This document shows positions 52,996 to 63,785 of a stretch of DNA of 64,000 nucleotides, in pieces. Positions within the stretch are counted from its first letter, which is position 1. Every line of letters starts with the position of its first letter. The notes below the pieces were generated by a model. It did no database searches and was not told the origin of the DNA. It saw nothing but the letters and a program-made list of their open reading frames with translations. This DNA comes from CAJXJP01 sp964022365 (GTDB lineage: Bacteria > Patescibacteriota > Gracilibacteria > BD1-5 > UBA6164). The DNA is taken from NCBI GenBank assembly GCA_964022365.1, contig CAXHZN010000003.1, forward strand, positions 62,001 to 126,000, in the 5' to 3' direction. Position numbers and translations under genes: made by a program.

Positions 52996-55140
52996 ATGAC
53001 TAAAGCAACTCCTTTAGACAAGATTAGAAATATCGGGATCATTGCCCATATTGATGCTGGTAAAACTACTTGTACAGAAAGAATTCTTTACTATACTGGG
53101 AGAATTCATAAAATTGGGGAAACTCATGATGGTGAAGGTACTATGGACTGGATGGAACAAGAACAAGAACGAGGTATTACTATTACTTCTGCTGCAACTA
53201 CTGCGTTCTGGAAAGATCACCAAATTAATATCATTGATACTCCAGGTCACGTAGATTTTACAATTGAAGTTGAAAGATCTCTAAGAGTTCTTGATGGTGG
53301 TGTTGCTGTATTTGATGGTTCTCAAGGTGTTGAACCTCAATCTGAAACTGTTTGGAAACAAGCTGATAAATATGATGTACCTAGAATCTGTTTTGTAAAC
53401 AAAATGGATAAAATGGGTGGAGATTTTGAAATGTCAGTAGATACAATCAAAAAAAGATTAGCAGGAGATAAAGTTGTTGCTATTCAATATCCTATTGGTG
53501 CTGATGATTCATTTGAAGGGATCGTTGATCTTATTGAAATGAAAGCATATCATTTTGAAGGTGATTCTGGTGAAAACATTACTGAAATCGAAATTCCAGC
53601 TGATATCAAAGATAGATGTGCTGAATTAAGAGAAGAAATGGTAGAAAAAGTTGCTTCGGCTGACGATGCACTTATGGATAAATACTTTGAAGAAGGTGAT
53701 TTAACTGTTGCTGAAATTAAAGCTGGTTTAAGAACTGCTACTTGTTCAACTGCTTTATATCCTGTTGTTTGTGGATCTGCTCTACAAAATATCGGTGTAC
53801 AAATGGTTATTGATGCTGCTGTAGAATTCTTACCATCTCCAATGGATGTAAATAATGGTGAAATTGACTGTAAAGATATCGATTCAAAAGAATCTTTTAA
53901 ACAAATTCCAGTTGCAAATGATTCTTCACTTGCTGCAATTGCATTTAAAATCGCTACTGATCCATTCGTAGGGAGATTAACATTTACAAGAGTTTATACT
54001 GGTACAATTAAATCAGGAACATATATTTATAATGCTACTACTGGTTCGAAAGAAAGAGTTGGGAGATTATTACAAATGCATGCAAATGATAGAGTTGAAA
54101 TTCCTGAAATTACTGCTGGTAATATCGGTGCAATTATTGGTCTAAAAGATACTAAAACTGGTGATACGCTTTGTGATATGAATGATAAATTTTTAGTTGA
54201 GTCTATCGAATTTCCAAAACCAGTTATTTCAATTTCTGTTGAACCTAAATCTAAAGCCGATCAAGAAAAAATGGGTATGGCTTTATCTAAATTAGCTGAA
54301 GAAGATCCTTCATTTAATGTTCATACAGATGCAGAATCTAGTCAAACTATTATCTCTGGTATGGGTGAACTTCATCTAGATATCATTGTTGATAGAATGA
54401 AAAGAGAATTTAAAGTAGAATGTAATGTAGGTGAACCTCAAGTAGCTTACAGAGAAACTATTAAAAATGTTGCTGATAAAATTGAACATAAATATTCTAA
54501 ACAAACTGGTGGTAGAGGTCAATATGGTCATGTTGTAATCACTTTTGAACCATATACAGAAATGGATGAAGAAGATATTGCAAATGAAGAAAAAGAAAAA
54601 CCTACACATAAATTTGTTAATAAAATTGTTGGTGGTACTATTCCAAAAGAATATATCCCAGGTGTACAAAAAGGTTTAAATGAGTCGTACCAAAGAGGTT
54701 TTGTTGCTGGTTACCCAATGGTTGACATCAAAGCTACTCTAACTTTCGGTTCATTCCATGAAGTTGATTCATCTGAATTATCATTTAAACTTGCTGCTTC
54801 TAAAGCATTCCAAGAAGCTTGTAGAAAAGCTAAAGCATGTTTAATGGAACCAATCATGAAAGTTGAAGTTAACACTCCTGAAGAATATATGGGGGACGTT
54901 ATCGGTCAATTAAACTCAAAAAGAGGGAGAATCGAAGAAATGAGTAATAGAGGTTTAGCTAAAATTATCTCTGCTTACGTTCCTTTATCTGAAATGTTTG
55001 GTTATATGACTGACCTAAGATCAGCTTCTCAAGGGAGAGCAACTTACGGTATGGAATTTGATCACTACGAAGAAGTTCCTTCTAATGTAGCTGCTAAAGT
55101 TATCGAAGAAAGAGGTTTTAAATTACCTGATGAAGACTAG
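52996..55140 (+). CDS. fusA: Elongation factor G
   Basis: EF-G moves tRNAs and mRNA along the ribosome using GTP. The 714-residue product has G1 AHIDAGKTTCTERILYYTG, G3 DTPGHVDF and G4 NKMDKMGGDFEMSV, then domains II to V with GELHLDIIVDRMKREFKVEC and the tip-loop region QTGGRGQYGHVV. Length and domain order are normal. It is the largest gene in the window that contains no UGA at all, and uses GGT, GGA and GGG for all Gly. Given recoding this is best seen as codon choice in a highly expressed gene. The stop is TAG. It stands alone between terminators. Confidence 0.99.
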   Translation: MTKATPLDKIRNIGIIAHIDAGKTTCTERILYYTGRIHKIGETHDGEGTMDWMEQEQERGITITSAATTAFWKDHQINIIDTPGHVDFTIEVERSLRVLDGGVAVFDGSQGVEPQSETVWKQADKYDVPRICFVNKMDKMGGDFEMSVDTIKKRLAGDKVVAIQYPIGADDSFEGIVDLIEMKAYHFEGDSGENITEIEIPADIKDRCAELREEMVEKVASADDALMDKYFEEGDLTVAEIKAGLRTATCSTALYPVVCGSALQNIGVQMVIDAAVEFLPSPMDVNNGEIDCKDIDSKESFKQIPVANDSSLAAIAFKIATDPFVGRLTFTRVYTGTIKSGTYIYNATTGSKERVGRLLQMHANDRVEIPEITAGNIGAIIGLKDTKTGDTLCDMNDKFLVESIEFPKPVISISVEPKSKADQEKMGMALSKLAEEDPSFNVHTDAESSQTIISGMGELHLDIIVDRMKREFKVECNVGEPQVAYRETIKNVADKIEHKYSKQTGGRGQYGHVVITFEPYTEMDEEDIANEEKEKPTHKFVNKIVGGTIPKEYIPGVQKGLNESYQRGFVAGYPMVDIKATLTFGSFHEVDSSELSFKLAASKAFQEACRKAKACLMEPIMKVEVNTPEEYMGDVIGQLNSKRGRIEEMSNRGLAKIISAYVPLSEMFGYMTDLRSASQGRATYGMEFDHYEEVPSNVAAKVIEERGFKLPDED

Positions 55141-55154
55141 TCAATTAGTTCTCT

Positions 55155-55198
55155 AAAAAAAAAGTACTTACCAGTTGGGTAAGTACTTTTTTTTTTTA
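55155..55198 (+). terminator. Terminator after fusA
   Basis: AAAAAAAAAGTACTTACC pairs with GGTAAGTACTTTTTTTTTT with a short loop and long T-run, 15 bases after the stop. Confidence 0.92.
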
Positions 55199-55491
55199 AA
55201 AATAATATTTTGATTTATTAATAATATATAAAATTAGTCAATAATATTTTTTATAATTTTATATGAAATATTGCTTTTGTTTTGCTTTTTTTTAAATTTC
55301 CGTAATATATAAATACCTATACAAAAAAATAGGTATTTATTGAAATGGAAACAAAAACTAATCAAAAATAAAGTCTTTAAAAAGATTTTACATCAAAACA
55401 TATTCACACATATTTTGGTATTACCTTAGCTTTCAACTAAGGATTTTTAAAGAAACTTATTTTTCACACTCTATATTTTTATACACGACAC
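55199..55491. other. Leader region of rny with two hairpins
   Basis: These bases hold no gene that I can see. A hairpin TAAATACCTAT/ATAGGTATTTA lies at 55310-55340 without a T-run. A second, CCTTAG/CTAAGG with ATTTTT after it (55424-55448), resembles an attenuator. Both precede rny, so they may regulate the nuclease message. Confidence 0.5.
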
Positions 55492-56976
55492 ATGGATTTA
55501 TTAATAATAATAACTTCAGTGATTTTTTGAATGGCTGTATCAGTAGTTTTATTTTATGTTTGGGAAAACAGAAAAACAAATAAAGCTCGCTCTAATGCAG
55601 AAAATATTCTAAAAGAAACTGAAATTAAAAAAGATAAAATTTTGCAACAAGCAAAAAACGAAGCTAGTGAAATTACTTCTAAAGCAGAAAAAATTGAAGA
55701 AAGAATTCTAGACAGAGAAGAAAAAATTGAAAAAAAACTTGAACAAATTGAGCAAAAATATGATGATATAGCTCATAGAGAAGATGAACTCAAACAAGAT
55801 AGACAAAATATTGACGACATTAAAAGAGAATTAGATGGGAAACTTCAAGAGTTGTCTCAACTTACTGTCCAAGAAGCTAGAGATTTATTTCTCGAAGAGA
55901 TAAAACAAAAATATGAAAATGATGGTTTAGATGTTATAAAAAAATATAAGAAAAAAACTGAAGATTCTAAAAAAGAAGTAGCTAGAGAAATTATTCTCAA
56001 ATCAATTCAACAATACGCTGGTGACGTAACAAGTGAAGTTACCACAACAGTTATTGAAATTCCATCTGATGATATCAAAGGGAAACTTATTGGGAAAGAA
56101 TGAAGAAATATTACTACATTTGAAAAAACAGCTGGTGTAGCATTAATTATTGATGATACTCCAAACTCTGTATTTATTTCAGCTTTTGATCTATTTAGAA
56201 GATATGTAGCAAAAAAATCTCTAGAAAAACTTATTGAAGACGGAAGAATTCAACCGGCTAGAATTGAAGAAGTTATTTCTAAAACAGAAGAAGAAGCAAG
56301 TGTACTACTAGCAGAACTTTGAAATAAAGTTCTTGATGAACTTAGCATTACAAATATGCCTGAAGAAATGATTCCAGTTATTGGGAAATTAAGATTCAGA
56401 ACCAGTTATGGACAAAATATTTTAAAACATTCTAAAGAAGTTGCATTAATTGCAGAACAATTAGCAAGAGATTTAGGAGCAGACCCACAAATTTGTAAAA
56501 TTGGTGGTTTACTCCATGATATTTGAAAAGCTCTAGACCAAGAATTTGAAGGAACACATCCTGAAATTGGAGGAAAATTAGCAAGAAAATATAAAATGAA
56601 TGAAAAAGTTATCGACATGATTGAAAATCATCATGGAGAACAATTTAGCATATCTCTAGAAGCTGCCATTGTCCAAGTTGCAGATGCAATTTCATCAGTA
56701 AGACCTTGAGCAAGAAGAGAAGTTATTGAAGATTATCTCAAAAGAGTTCAAGAAATGGAAGCGCTCGTTCAAAGTTACTCAGGAGTTTCAAAAGCATATG
56801 CTTTAAGCGCAGGACGTGAAGTAAGAGTATTTGTTGATGCTGCTACTGTTTCTGACTTAGACGCACAAAATATGGCAAAAGATATTGCTGAAAATATTCA
56901 AGAAAATCTTTCGTACCCTGGTGAAGTTAAAGTAAATCTTATCAGAGAATCTAGAGTTATTGAATTTGCTAAATAA
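55492..56976 (+). CDS. rny: Ribonuclease Y
   Basis: RNase Y is a membrane-bound endoribonuclease that starts mRNA decay, the role of RNase E in other bacteria. The 494-residue product has a membrane helix at residues 1-25, a long coiled coil (about 30-150), a KH domain (IPSDDIKGKLIGKEGRNITT, with the Gly after GKE encoded by UGA) and an HD domain: LLHDIGKALD, then HPEIGGKLARKYKM and IENHHGE. The GIKE-equivalent loop and HD signature are intact. RNase J at 2616 provides the exonuclease arm. efp follows 24 bases later. Confidence 0.97.
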
Positions 56977-57000
56977 AAATAAAAATTAATTAAAAAAATT

Positions 57001-57558
57001 ATGTATAACGCAAGTGACCTAAAAGTAGGGAAAAAATTTGTTATGGATGAAGCTCCATATGAAGTAGTATCTTATTCTCAAAAAGTAATGGGAAGAGGTG
57101 GATCAATTATTAATATCAAGGCAAAAAATTTATTAACAGGAGCAAATATTCCTAAAACATTTTCAGACCACGATAGATTTCCACCTGCTGATATTACCAC
57201 TACGGAACATGATTATTTATATAATGATGGTACTCATTTCTTTTTTATGAATAATACTACTTTTGATACAGTAGAATTAGAAAAAGCCGTTTTAGATGGA
57301 GCAGAATTATTTTTACAAGATGGAGATAAAGTTTTATTACAAGAATACAATGGAAATCCTATAAATGTAAATTTAGAACCTACTTGTACTCTAGAAGTGG
57401 AAGATACTCCACCAGGAGAAAAAGGTGATACTGCTACTGGTGGTAAAAAACCTGCTACTATGACTACTGGTTTAACTATTCAAGTACCGTTATTTATCAA
57501 AATTGGTGATAAACTTGTTATTGACACAAGAACGAAAGAATATAGATCAAGAGCATAA
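57001..57558 (+). CDS. efp: Elongation factor P
   Basis: EF-P binds stalled ribosomes at polyproline stretches and restores peptide bond formation. The 185-residue product has domain I (MYNASDLKVGKKFVMDEAPY), the loop QKVMGRGGSIINIKAKNLLT, then two OB-fold domains ending PLFIKIGDKLVIDTRTKEYR. At the loop tip, where many bacteria have Lys34, the residue is Arg32; Arg in other lineages is rhamnosylated by EarP, but here no earP is visible. No UGA occurs in this gene. It may help make the Leu-Pro-rich part of the giant surface protein. Confidence 0.97.
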   Translation: MYNASDLKVGKKFVMDEAPYEVVSYSQKVMGRGGSIINIKAKNLLTGANIPKTFSDHDRFPPADITTTEHDYLYNDGTHFFFMNNTTFDTVELEKAVLDGAELFLQDGDKVLLQEYNGNPINVNLEPTCTLEVEDTPPGEKGDTATGGKKPATMTTGLTIQVPLFIKIGDKLVIDTRTKEYRSRA

Positions 57559-57587
57559 AAAGCAAAGCAAAAAAGCTTTGCTTTTTT
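57557..57587 (+). terminator. Terminator after efp
   Basis: AAAAAGCAAAGC pairs with GCTTTGCTTTTTT around AAAAAA. Confidence 0.9.
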
Positions 57588-57636
57588 GCTGTAAAAAAAT
57601 AAAATAAGTCTCATATATTTACTAATTCAAAAAAAC

Positions 57637-58434
57637 GTGTACCCATTTTTTGAACTTTTCACAAATTTTAAGATCTATACTTTTGGTCTTACTTTAACAA
57701 TATGTTTTTTTCTTGCTCTTTGGATGCTAAAAAAACTTTCTTCGAGATATACTTTGAATATAAATATTTTTACTAATAATATTTTATGGTATTTCTTTGG
57801 AATTTTTATATTTTCTCGTTTATTTTATATAATCTGAAAATGGGATGATATAAAATATATACAAAATCCTTTTGATTTTTTTGTGACAAGTGATTATAAT
57901 TTTTCTCTTGTGTGAGCAGTTATATGATTTTTAGTAATTTTCTTAGTTCATTTAAAAGCAAGAAAAGAAACTATTAATAAATATGTTGATCCATTAGTAA
58001 TTACATTTATTTTTATCCTGACCATTTGATTTATTTGAGCATTTCTTGGCTGACAAGTATACGGTAAAAATACTCAAATTGGGATAGAAATACTCTATAG
58101 CCATGCACATACTCCTGTTCCTTATCAAGTACCAGTATTTCCTCTCCCTTTAATTTATACTGGATTATATTTCATTTTATTTTGTATTTTATATATCTGA
58201 TCGATGTATGTACATATTAAATGACTTATTTGATATTTTGGACTTATTATATTTAGTTGTATATTATTAATATTTGAATTTTTCAGTGGAAAAACAGATA
58301 TTTTATATACTAAAATAGACATAAACATAACTCAACTTTTTTCAATACTCTTAATCTTTATATGTATTTATCGTCTTTTTCTCATTATGAAAGAAAATGA
58401 AGGAAAAGATATTACAATACTTCATAAAAATTAG
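57637..58434 (+). CDS. lgt: Prolipoprotein diacylglyceryl transferase
   Basis: Lgt transfers a diacylglyceryl group from phosphatidylglycerol to the cysteine of lipoprotein precursors in the membrane. The 265-residue product has seven or so helices. The start GTG gives MYPFFELFTNFKIYTFGLTL, typical of Lgt. The core reads YNFSLVGAVIGFLVIFLVHL and GFIGAFLGGQVYGKNTQIG, the equivalent of the family's G-G-x-x-x-H-G-G-x-I-G and R-x-G-N-x-x-x-x-E-x-x-G regions, then QVPVFPLPLIYTGLYFILFC. It is divergent, especially the usual H-P-S-Q-L-Y-E. The stop is TAG, 3 bases before comEC. lspA is not in the window. Confidence 0.75.
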
Positions 58435-58437
58435 ATT

Positions 58438-59931
58438 ATGGTTTACTCAAAAAATTTATTATTTTTATTTTTCGCTCACTGATTTTTGTGAGCTATACTA
58501 ATAAACAATATTTTTGAGTACCATATTTCCTTTAAAGTACTCGCAATTTTGTGAGTACTTTTTTTATTATATATGTTTTTGAAGAAAAAATTTTTGTATT
58601 ATTTTTCTGTAATTATTTTATGAATGATTCTTTGAATAATTATTTCTCAAATACATATTTTTGAAAATAATAATAAAAATGAAATTATTATTCAAAATTC
58701 TCATGATTATAAAAAATATACTTTAGAAATACAACAATTAAGTAAAAAAGATAAAAATGAAAATTATTTTATAGCAAAAATAAATAATATCGATGAAATA
58801 ATTCTAGATAAAAAAATATACATAGAAATAAAGATTGCTAATATGTATCAGCTCAATCAATGAGATATTATTCAAACTCAAACAAAAATTTATCCATTTC
58901 AAAATACAGCTGATTTTGCTTATAAAAGCTATATGAATAGTAAAAATACATTCTGATCTGCTTTTATAAATTCATACGATCTAGTATGAAATAATCAAAT
59001 AAATATACTGCAAAAATTTTCGCTCCAACTTAGAGAAAATATGCTCGATAAAATCTATAAAATATATCCTGAAAATGAGGCTATATTTTTATGATGAATT
59101 TTATTATGAGCCAGAGAAAGCTTGAGTGACGAAATCAAAGAAAATTTTAACAATTCTGGACTTACTCATTTTATCGCAGTAAGTTGATTTAATATTACAA
59201 TATTAATAATATTTTTTGGTTTCTTAGTAAAATATTTTCCAAGAATAATTCAGTTTATTTTAATGAGTTTTTTTATAATATTTTTTGTAATGATAGTTTG
59301 AGATACAGCTCCAGTTATTAGAGCTGCAATTATGTGAGTTATTTGATATGCTATACTACTTTCATGAAGGAATTCACATAGTTACACTTTAGTTATTCTC
59401 AGCGGGCTGATAATGGTGTTAATTTCACCTTCTACACTTTCGTATGATGTAAGTTTTCATTTAAGTTTTCTCGCTGTACTTGGAATTATTTTTACTCAAG
59501 TATTTTGGAAAAAAATATTTTACTTTGTACCGAGTATTTTTGCTATCAGAGAAGCCCTTGTTTTGACTTTTGCTGCAATGGTTTTTACTTTACCAATTAT
59601 GATTTTTAATTTTGGACAGCTGTCTATAATGTCACCTTTTGCTAATATTGCCGTTACTTGGACTATTCCTATAGCTATGGCTCTGGGTTTTATTAGTATT
59701 ATTTTTTATTATATTTCTCCTATACTATGAGAAATATCTGGATATTTTGCACGGATATTTTTAAAATTTGATATGTTGATGGTAGATTTTTTTTGAAACT
59801 TAGATTTTTCTGTCGTTGAATTTGATTTTTGAATATATAAAACTCAATTATTTATTTTATATTTTTTAGTCATGATATTTTTAGTGTTATATTTCAGAGA
59901 AAATGTAAATACAAAAAAAGAAGTAGCTTAA
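58438..59931 (+). CDS. comEC: ComEC/Rec2-type DNA-uptake channel
   Basis: ComEC forms the membrane channel through which single-stranded DNA enters during natural competence. The 497-residue product has N-terminal helices, an OB-like extracytoplasmic domain (about residues 75-180, IQNSHDYKKYTLEIQQ...), and the competence domain (from about 200): LGGILLGARESLSDEIKENF, then NSGLTHFIAVSGFNITILII, the family's most conserved motif, and DTAPVIRAAIMG. The metallo-beta-lactamase domain often found at the C-terminus is absent. Glycines are often UGA. Together with the pilin-like protein at 48743 it suggests the cell can take up DNA. Confidence 0.92.
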
Positions 59932-59944
59932 GTTACTTCTTTTT
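59912..59944. terminator. Bidirectional terminator inside converging gene ends
   Basis: AAAAAAAGAAGTA pairs with TACTTCTTTTTG around GCTTAAGT. The loop contains TTAA, which holds the TAA stop of comEC and the TAA stop of the minus-strand gene on the two strands. Confidence 0.8.
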
Positions 59945-61097
59945 GATTCGCTAGACTTTCTGAAATTTTATCTATTTCTCAAGCTTGAAAAATATCTCAA
60001 TCATCTGCTTCAGATTCTTCCATTGCTAAAATTCTTTCGATTTGTGATTGTTTTGATTCTAATTGATCAAGTGTTGTTTGATTAGCTTTTTTTAATAAAT
60101 CTCTTAGTTCTTGAAATTGTTCTTGTGAAACCAGTTCTTTCACTCAATCCATTTGTTTATTTACTCTAAACTCTCTTGATTGTTTTGCTCATCACATTCA
60201 TTCATTTGTATGGATAATAGATTTAATTTTTTCAAAATTTACAATTTTTTCCATAGGATTTCCATTATAAATATTTTCACACAAATTATTTATTGTTTCT
60301 TGTGGGAAATTCATTTTTCCATCTAACAATTCTCAAATTTGCATATCAAAAGCATAATTGAGCGATTTATTTATCTGTTGTACTCATTTTTCTCATCCTT
60401 TTGCATAGACTTCTTGTACAGAGTCAGCATCAACCGGTAAAACACATTTTGCTAAAATAATATCTAAATCTTCTTGTACTTCTGGTTGTTCTAAAAGTGT
60501 TTTATTTTGTTTGATGTCTTGAGATTTATCTCACATAAAAGATTCCATAAATGATTCATTTTGATAAATCATTGTTTGCATTTGATCTTTATTTTTTTCT
60601 TGTTCTTCTGTTTTATTTAATCTTTGATCTAATTCTTCTGGTTCTAAAGATAAATCATCTGCTAAATTTTGCTTTGCATTATTTCATAGATTTTTTTGAT
60701 AATCTATTTTTTCTTGTCTCGCAGCAAATGACGCATCTGTGTCTAAATTTACATTTTCTTCATCTGATTTAAGACTTTCTCTTTGTTCTTGAGATAATAT
60801 AGTTTTATCTTCAGGTTCTTGATTAATTACAGCTAATAAGAGTGTTTTAACTTTTTCAGACTCTTCGAGATTTTTAATAGTATCTACATTTAATTCTATT
60901 GCATTGTTAATATCTCCAGACAACTCAAAAGAACCTGCTATTTTTCAAAGCAAATCATTTCATTCTTCTCAGAGAGCATTTTCTAATTTTTCTCTATATG
61001 AGATATCAAATAACTCTGCATTTTCATTATACCTTTCTTTGTTTTCAATATTTCATCAAAAAACTTCTTGATTTTGAGGATCTGTAAAAGCACTCAT
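59928..61097 (-). CDS. Hypothetical Gln/Glu/Asn-rich soluble protein
   Basis: The 389-residue protein begins MSAFTDPQNQEVFGGNIENK. It has no signal peptide or membrane helix. It is mostly helical, with many Glu, Gln, Asn and Lys and few aromatic residues, and includes a 60-residue stretch (about 110-200) heavy in Glu and Gln. I do not recognise it. Its stop overlaps the comEC stop by two bases on the opposite strand. Several UGA-Gly codons show it is translated in the recoded code. It could be a filamentous or scaffold protein, but there is no evidence for a function. Confidence 0.65.
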
Positions 61098-61109
61098 ATA
61101 AAATGAATA

Positions 61110-61149
61110 AAAAAATAATCCCTTATATTGTAACATATAAGAGATTATT
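61110..61149 (-). terminator. Terminator after gatA
   Basis: On the minus strand AATAATCTCTTATAT pairs with ATATAAGGGATTATT, followed by T-runs. It lies just after the gatA stop. Confidence 0.75.
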
Positions 61150-61166
61150 GTGTCAATTAATTGAAA

Positions 61167-62615
61167 TTAGTCTTCGAATCAAGCTGGATTTTGTTTTCCA
61201 TACCCTGTAGCTTGTTCAAAAATATGAGCCACTTGTAATAATTTAGATTCTTGTTTTAAGTTTGAAAGAAATTGTACTCAAACAGGAAGAGTTTCACCAT
61301 CTTGTTCTACAAAACCAGCTGGAACTGATATCCCAGGTAAACCTGCGAGTGAAGCTGGAATAGTATAAGCATCTGCTAAATACATTTTTAGTGGATCTTG
61401 AGATTTTTCACCGAGTTTCCATGCAGCTGATGGAGTTGGTGGAGTAAGAAGCACATCAACTGAATTAAAAACTTCGTTAAATTCTTCAATGATTTTTGTT
61501 CTCACTTGCGAAGCTTTTATATAATATGCATCATAAAAACCAGCTGAAAGTACGTGAGCACCGACAAGAGATCTTCTTTGAGCTTCATCTCATAAACCTT
61601 CTGATCTATTATTCATATACATTTCATCGATACTTTCATAAATTTCTTTTGAAACATGACCATAACGGATTCCATCTAATCTCCCGAGGTTTGTAGAAAC
61701 TTCAGCAGGTACAATAATATAATATGCAGCAATAGCATATTTTGTCATTGGAAGTGAAACGTCAACAATTTCAGCTCAAAGATCTCTACATTTTTCAATT
61801 GCAGCTTCTATTTGAGTTTTTACATTGCTATCAAGACCTTCTTCAAAATATTCTTTTGGAATACCAACTTTTAGACCGGTCATGTCTTTTTTCTCAAAAA
61901 TTTCATCACTAATAATATCTTTTCCAGTAAATGTTGTATTTTCTTTTACATCTTCACCATTCATGATGTTATATAAAAGTGATGCGTCTTTTACTGTTTT
62001 TGTAATAGTTCCAGGACAATCAAAACTTGAAGCCATAGGAATTACACCAAAACGTGAATTTCTCCCATACGATGGTCTAAAACCTACTACATTACACATA
62101 CTTGCTGGTTGTCTTAAACTCCCACCTGTATCAGTCCCAAGTGATGCTGGAGTTAAACCTGCAGCTACTGCAGCAGCAGAACCAGAACTTGAACCACCAG
62201 GAATTCTATTTTTTCCCCATGGATTTACAACTGGACCGGTCTTAGAATTTTCTCATGTAGTTCCCATTGCAAATTCATCCATATTTACTTTTCCAAGAGA
62301 ATTCATTCCTGATTCATTGAGTCTAGAAATTACTGTGGCATCATATGGAGGTACAAAATTTTGTAACATTATAGAAGAAGCTGTTGTAGGGATACCTTTT
62401 TCACAAAAAATATCTTTTATTCCAAGAGCTACTCATGCTAAAGCAGTTTCTGATGAAGTTTCTCTAAAATCTTCATTTATGAAATTATATGCATTTATTG
62501 TTTCATTATATTTTTTAGATCTTTCTAAAAAATAACTATTAACTTCGCTTTGAGTTGTTTCTCAGGCTTTAATCTTTGCAATTATTTCTTCAAGTGATAA
62601 ATCTTTAAATGTCAT
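61167..62615 (-). CDS. gatA: Glutamyl-tRNA(Gln)/aspartyl-tRNA(Asn) amidotransferase subunit A
   Basis: GatA releases ammonia from glutamine for amidation of misacylated tRNA. The 482-residue amidase-signature product has GIKDIF (catalytic Lys), GKVNMDEFAMGTTGENS, then the signature NPWGKNRIPGGSSSGSAAAV with the Ser-cis-Ser pair, and SLGTDTGGSLRQPASMCNVV with the catalytic Ser nucleophile. The second half ends GLPGISVPAGFVEQDGETLP. The Gly in TTGEN and others are UGA. gatB and gatC are not adjacent, although they often are. Confidence 0.96.
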
Positions 62616-62693
62616 ATTTTCATATTAAGTTTTAATTCTAGCAGATTATAATAAAAAATACAGAATTTAAAAGTTAAATTCTCATAAAAAAAT

Positions 62694-62730
62694 AAAAAAA
62701 CACTGAAATAAAATATTTCAGTGTTTTTTT
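62694..62730 (-). terminator. Terminator after rplS
   Basis: AAAAAACACTGAAATA pairs with TATTTCAGTGTTTTTT, about 12 bases past the rplS stop. Confidence 0.9.
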
Positions 62731-62742
62731 GAAAAGTTATAA

Positions 62743-63105
62743 TTATTTAACTTTTTTAACTTCTTTAAGTCTAGCAGCTTTACCAGTAAGATCTCTAATA
62801 AATTTAATAGATTTTCTTCTTACTTTAAATTGTCTTAGAATTACAATTTTTTCGATAGTTGAAGAGTGAATAGAAAATACTTTTTCAACACCAAAAGCAC
62901 CGATTTTTCTTCTAACAGTAATAGTTTTTTCTAATTCTGATTTACCAGCAGTTTTAATAACTAGCCCTTTAAATCTTTGAATTCTTTCTTTACCATTTTC
63001 TTTAATAATTTGGTAAACTTCTACTTCCATACCTGTTCTAATATCTTCTCTCCCTTCTTGTAAAAATGAAGATTGAATATTTTTTACTAATGCAGAATTT
63101 GTCAT
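62743..63105 (-). CDS. rplS: 50S ribosomal protein L19
   Basis: L19 lies at the 30S-50S interface. The 120-residue product has REDIRTGMEVEVYQIIKENG, RFKGLVIKTAGKSELEKTIT, RKIGAFGVEKVFSIHSSTIE and the basic C-terminus. Length is normal and no UGA is used. It stands alone, divergent from the thioredoxin-like gene, with its own terminator. Confidence 0.97.
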   Translation of the reverse strand: MTNSALVKNIQSSFLQEGREDIRTGMEVEVYQIIKENGKERIQRFKGLVIKTAGKSELEKTITVRRKIGAFGVEKVFSIHSSTIEKIVILRQFKVRRKSIKFIRDLTGKAARLKEVKKVK

Positions 63106-63279
63106 AATAAATATTTTTTAGTATTAAAATTTGCGCATATCATATGAAAAAAAAATATTTTTGCAAATTTATTTTTCACTTTTTTTATATTTCATAAAAA
63201 TAAGCGATTTTTTTGCAAAAATATTTTGTATCTGTTACTATTATAGTAATAATTATTTTATATACAAATTTATTTACCA

Positions 63280-63765
63280 ATGGATTTTAAAAAGTTCGTA
63301 GAAACGGCTAAAAATAAAACAAAAGAATATAGTGATAAAGCTGTAGATTTTAGTTCTAAAAAATTATCTGAATCTAAATTAACCCTAAAAACAGCTGAAG
63401 AATTACAAAAACTTATAGATTCTTCGCAAAATACAAAATTTACAAATAAAGAAACTTGAGTAGAAAAATCATTTGTAAAACATTCTATTATTATTTTATG
63501 AGATGAAAAAAGTGATTTCTTTAAGCAAGCACTCTATATTCTCCCAATTTTAGCAACAAAAGGATTTACAAAAAATACTTCTGTAAAAATTGCTAGAAAT
63601 GATATAAAAGATTTTGATTATAAAACTATCCAAGTGGAAGAATTTCCATCACTTGTTTTATTTGAAAATAAAGAAGTGAAAAAAGTAATTACAGGAAAAG
63701 AAAATATTCTAAAACTTGTAAAAACTTGGAATTTTGATATAAATGAATTAGTAGAAAAACTCTAA
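63280..63765 (+). CDS. Thioredoxin-fold-like protein without CxxC
   Basis: The 161-residue protein starts MDFKKFVETAKNKTKEYSDK, a basic helix. The second half resembles a thioredoxin fold: SFVKHSIIILGDEKSDFFKQ, VKIARNDIKDFDYKTIQVEE, then FPSLVLFENKEVKKVITGKE, where the Pro would be the cis-proline. There is no CxxC, so it is not a redox enzyme; such proteins often serve as binding modules. Glycines are UGA in two places. It is followed at 63786 by a membrane protein that may form a unit with it. Confidence 0.55.
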
Positions 63766-63785
63766 TTATTTATTAAAATGAGATT

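Noticed and set aside
61825..62535. 236-codon open frame on the plus strand
   Set aside because: It is antisense to gatA, which has clear amidase motifs; the opposite frame is a shadow.
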